Shown here in pieces: positions 6,697 to 8,761 of a DNA stretch of 8,761 nucleotides. The position numbers were made by a program, and so were the translations under genes. The first letter of the stretch is position 1. Every line of letters begins with the position of its first letter. Below the pieces are notes generated by a model. It had not been told where the DNA came from, searched no databases, and was given only the letters and a program-made list of their open reading frames with translations. The stretch comes from Caldilineaceae bacterium (GTDB lineage Bacteria; Chloroflexota; Anaerolineae; Caldilineales; Caldilineaceae): the NCBI GenBank assembly GCA_028819675.1, contig JAPPKT010000106.1, forward strand, positions 1 through 8,761, given 5' to 3'.

Positions 6697-7320
6697 ATGC
6701 GTCAGATCTACCTGCTACTCTACCGGCTCCTCTACAACGAGCTGGCCTGGGGCTATGACACAGTGAGCTGGGCCGTCAGCCTCGGCCGCTGGCATGACTG
6801 GCGCCGCGCTGCTCTCCCCTATGTCCGCGGAGATCGTATCCTCGAAGTTGGTTTCGGGACCGGCGCGCTGCTGCCCCTCCTTTTGAGCGGGCAGCGCCGC
6901 GTCATCGGCATCGAACCCTCCGCCGCCATGCAGCGATTGACAGTGGCAAAGCTCAACACCCGGGAAAGGGAACTCCCCCTCGTCCAGGGCACCGCGCAGA
7001 AGCTGCCCTTCGCCGGCGCCGCCTTCGACACGATCGTCTGCGCCTTCCCGGCATCCTACATCCTCGATCCCCGAACGCACCGGGAATTCGCTCGCTGTCT
7101 CCGTCCCGGAGGACGGACCGTCATAGTCGAAGTCACCCTGGCCGAGCCCGGTCCACTGCTCAACTTGCTTTACGAACTGGTCTTTCCAGCCACGGCTGAC
7201 ACCTTCCAAAGAGTCAACGAGGCGGTTCGCGACGCAGGCTTCAGCCGTGAGGAGCATGTCGTCGGAGACGGGAGAGTCCGTCCCCTCGTCGTCGTCGCCG
7301 AAAAGCTGGCAGCAGAATGA
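6697..7320 (+). CDS. Class I SAM-dependent methyltransferase
   Basis: A 207-aa protein with the Rossmann-like methyltransferase fold. Motif I ILEVGFGTGAL is at 48-58, followed by the acidic ribose-binding Glu73 in GIEPS (71-75). The LPFAGAAFDTIVCAF segment (103-117) is motif II, and CLRPGGR (134-140) is the characteristic turn of the UbiE/COQ5-like (Methyltransf_11) group. The aromatic and Leu-rich N-terminus (IYLLLYRLLYNELAWGYD) resembles the lid helix of that group rather than a signal peptide. The methyl acceptor cannot be deduced. The ATG at 6697 is the earliest sensible start; there is no clear Shine-Dalgarno. The stop overlaps the next ATG (ATGA at 7317-7320), implying translational coupling with the downstream ConA-like protein. 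Family confident, function open. Confidence 0.9.
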   Translation: MRQIYLLLYRLLYNELAWGYDTVSWAVSLGRWHDWRRAALPYVRGDRILEVGFGTGALLPLLLSGQRRVIGIEPSAAMQRLTVAKLNTRERELPLVQGTAQKLPFAGAAFDTIVCAFPASYILDPRTHREFARCLRPGGRTVIVEVTLAEPGPLLNLLYELVFPATADTFQRVNEAVRDAGFSREEHVVGDGRVRPLVVVAEKLAAE

Positions 7321-8105
7321 CCCCGCCCAGCGTCCATGCCAGCTTTCCGGACGGGCTGTCCCCATATTGGCGCCAGACCGCGAGCGGCTCTGCCTTTCTG
7401 CAAACCCGGGCCTCCGGTCTTCTCCTCGGCAACCATCGAGCATCGAGTCAGGACTACACAAACGCTCAGATCGACGACTACCACGCGCTCCCCCGGCAAG
7501 ACTTTCCCTGGCGCCCCCCGCTCCGCCTGTCGGTACGGGCTCGCTTCTCACATAACAGTGGTCGCCTCACCGGAACTGCCGGTTTCGGATTCTGGAACCA
7601 CCCGCTTCGCCTGGCCCGCCCGCGCAGTCTCGCACTGCCTCAAGCCCTCTGGTTCTTCTACGCCGGCCCGGATTCCGACATGCCCCAGGCGATGAACCAA
7701 CCGGGTTGGGGATGGAAGGCCTCGACAATCGACACCCGTACCAGCCGCTTCCTGGCCAGAGCGCCGCTCTTCGCCCTCACCACGCCTCTCCTTCGCGCCC
7801 CCCGCCTCTATCGCAGCCTGTGGCCCTCCGTCCAAAAAGCAGCCGGTATCGCCGAGCAGCTCGTTCCCACGTCCATGGCAGAATGGCACATCTACACCAT
7901 CGACTGGCAGCGCACTCGCGTCTGTCTCTATCTGGATGGAAGACTGCTCTTGGAATCAGACCACGTACCCGCCGGTCCGCTGGGGCTGGTCATCTGGATC
8001 GATAACCAGTTCCTGCAGTTTGCCCCCTGGGGTCGCATCCGCTGGGGTCTCGTGACAAAGGAAGAGGCCCAGTGGCTGGAAATCGACTGGCTGGCCGTCG
8101 AGTAA
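7317..8105 (+). CDS. Hypothetical protein, concanavalin-A-like (LamG/GH16-like) fold
   Basis: A 262-aa protein of unknown function. The C-terminal pattern WHIYTIDWQRTRVCLYLDG (190-208), then PAGPLGLVIWIDN (218-230) and the last strand WLEIDWLAVE (253-262), is that of ConA-like beta-sandwich domains as in family 16 glycosidases. An upstream strand AGFGFWNHP (88-96) corresponds to the core sheet. The GH16 catalytic pattern ExDxxE is not visible, so I do not call it a glycosidase; a noncatalytic binding or structural role is possible. The Arg/Leu-rich linker at 143-170 might be a surface helix. No signal peptide is evident, which argues for a cytosolic protein. The start ATG overlaps the methyltransferase stop by 4 bases, so the pair is probably coexpressed. 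Fold assignment is from pattern memory and moderate in confidence; the ORF itself is convincing. Confidence 0.8.
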   Translation: MTPPSVHASFPDGLSPYWRQTASGSAFLQTRASGLLLGNHRASSQDYTNAQIDDYHALPRQDFPWRPPLRLSVRARFSHNSGRLTGTAGFGFWNHPLRLARPRSLALPQALWFFYAGPDSDMPQAMNQPGWGWKASTIDTRTSRFLARAPLFALTTPLLRAPRLYRSLWPSVQKAAGIAEQLVPTSMAEWHIYTIDWQRTRVCLYLDGRLLLESDHVPAGPLGLVIWIDNQFLQFAPWGRIRWGLVTKEEAQWLEIDWLAVE

Positions 8106-8132
8106 GTGGCTAAGTCGCCCCTGAATCGCACT

Positions 8133-8160
8133 GTTCAAAGGGTTAACAATTTGAACCCTT
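8133..8160. terminator. Candidate hairpin in the convergent intergenic gap
   Basis: The 78-base gap between the two convergent genes holds overlapping inverted repeats. AAGGGTT (8138-8144) pairs with AACCCTT (8154-8160) around a 9-base loop, and GTTCAAA (8133-8139) can alternatively pair with TTTGAAC (8150-8156). Placement fits a bidirectional terminator, but there is no proper T-run on either strand, so intrinsic termination is uncertain. Confidence 0.35.
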
Positions 8161-8183
8161 CACCACCTGCGCAAAGTTGCCCG

Positions 8184-8761
8184 TTAACCGAACTGAACTT
8201 TCGATGAGTCCGCCATGCTTGCGCCCGTCACCCGGTGCGTCTCCACCGTCTGCGGATTCAGCCGGTGACCCGTCCCAGGCTCCTGCGACAGGATCAGATG
8301 ACCCTCCTCGATCCGCTCCGCGGGAGAGAGCAGCGCAGAACGCCAGTCGACTTCGCCCCAGGCATATTCCAGAATATAGAAGTTGGACCAGGTAGAAGCC
8401 GCCTGCGCCGTTGCTGCCGTCGAGAGCGGCCCCGCTGGGTTATGTGGTGCCACCAGGACCTGCCGCATACGCGCCGCCGCCGCGATCTCGTTCAGCTCCA
8501 GGATGCCGCCGCAATGCTTCACGTCCGGCATGATGACGTCCACACAGCGCTCCGCCGTAAAGGGCAAAAAGCCTTCGATGCCGTAGACACTCTCCGCCGA
8601 TGCAATCGGCTGTGGGACCGCGCCTGCCACCGCGGCCAGTCCCTCCGTGTCCCTATGCGTAACCGGCTCCTCATACCAGAACAGATTGAACTCCGCCAGC
8701 TCATGACCCACCACAACCGCCTCCGAGACCTCCATCCGGCTGTGACAGTCAACCGCCAGCT
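8184..8761 (-). CDS. Enolase-superfamily sugar-acid dehydratase-like enzyme (5' partial)
   Basis: C-terminal part of a mandelate racemase/galactonate dehydratase-type enzyme, which abstracts the alpha-proton of a hydroxy acid in a Mg2+ site and typically dehydrates it. The frame is open through the right edge (LAVDCHSR precedes the internal ATG at 8735), so the start lies outside. Metal ligands appear with the exact spacing of mandelate racemase: Asp at 8750-8748 (DCH), Glu at 8672-8670 (YEEP, 26 residues on) and Glu at 8594-8592 (ASAES, 26 more). The base dyad follows: Asp at 8525-8523 (MPDVKH) and His at 8444-8442 (APHNPAGP, 50 residues after the third ligand). The His two residues after the first Asp is typical of D-galactonate dehydratase-like members, where it helps expel the 3-hydroxyl. 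The N-terminal capping domain that sets specificity is missing, so the substrate stays open. The stop TAA is at 8186-8184. Convergent with the + strand genes. Confidence 0.9.
   Translation of the reverse strand, partial: LAVDCHSRMEVSEAVVVGHELAEFNLFWYEEPVTHRDTEGLAAVAGAVPQPIASAESVYGIEGFLPFTAERCVDVIMPDVKHCGGILELNEIAAAARMRQVLVAPHNPAGPLSTAATAQAASTWSNFYILEYAWGEVDWRSALLSPAERIEEGHLILSQEPGTGHRLNPQTVETHRVTGASMADSSKVQFG

Noticed and set aside
6715..7551. 278-codon open frame antisense to the methyltransferase
   Set aside because: Composition-driven shadow frame with no recognisable motif; the + strand carries clear methyltransferase motifs.
8184..8735. ATG at 8735 as the true start of the minus-strand enzyme
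   Set aside because: The preceding codons LAVDCHSR contain an essential metal-ligand Asp and run off the right edge, so the start is outside.
1..8761. CRISPR array, tRNA/rRNA genes, insertion sequence ends or transposase
   Set aside because: I saw no regularly spaced repeats, no RNA-gene signature and no transposase-like protein in any frame.

Overview
The window is GC-rich bacterial DNA, gene-dense, with almost all genes on the + strand and short gaps. Codon use (strong C/G third positions), the style of the aldo/keto reductases and the LarB/LarE/LarC set suggest an environmental bacterium, possibly of the Chloroflexota. That placement is an impression from protein style and was not tested by any search.

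Layout. (1) 2-2126: two tandem aldo/keto reductase paralogs, the first cut by the left edge. They align without gaps at a constant 1147-base offset and are about 81% identical by hand count. (2) 2274-5303: larB-larE-larC, the three known genes for making the nickel-pincer nucleotide (NPN) cofactor from nicotinic acid adenine dinucleotide. No larA-type (lactate racemase-like) apoenzyme is in view. (3) 5320-8105: a Nudix hydrolase whose Shine-Dalgarno sequence starts right at the larC stop, a third and unrelated-subfamily aldo/keto reductase, a class I SAM methyltransferase, and a concanavalin-A-like-fold protein overlapping the methyltransferase by ATGA. Gaps of about 4, 44, 16, 33, 45 and -4 bases make one long transcription unit from larB to the ConA-like gene plausible. 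(4) 8184-8761, minus strand: the C-terminal part of an enolase-superfamily (mandelate racemase/galactonate dehydratase type) enzyme, convergent with the rest and cut by the right edge.

How the genes may fit together. LarB carboxylates and cleaves NaAD, LarE adds two sulfurs, and LarC inserts nickel. NPN is used by LarA-family racemases and epimerases of 2-hydroxy acids. The flanking aldo/keto reductases and the sugar-acid dehydratase-like enzyme also belong to hydroxy-acid and carbohydrate chemistry. The locus may therefore support catabolism of a sugar acid or hydroxy acid whose NPN enzyme is encoded elsewhere. This is inference from context. Main points for a second look: larBEC without larA, a three-cysteine (FeS-type) LarE, a Nudix hydrolase joined to an NaAD-consuming pathway, a perfect 22-base palindrome inside the Nudix gene, and clustered divergence in one loop of the duplicated reductases.
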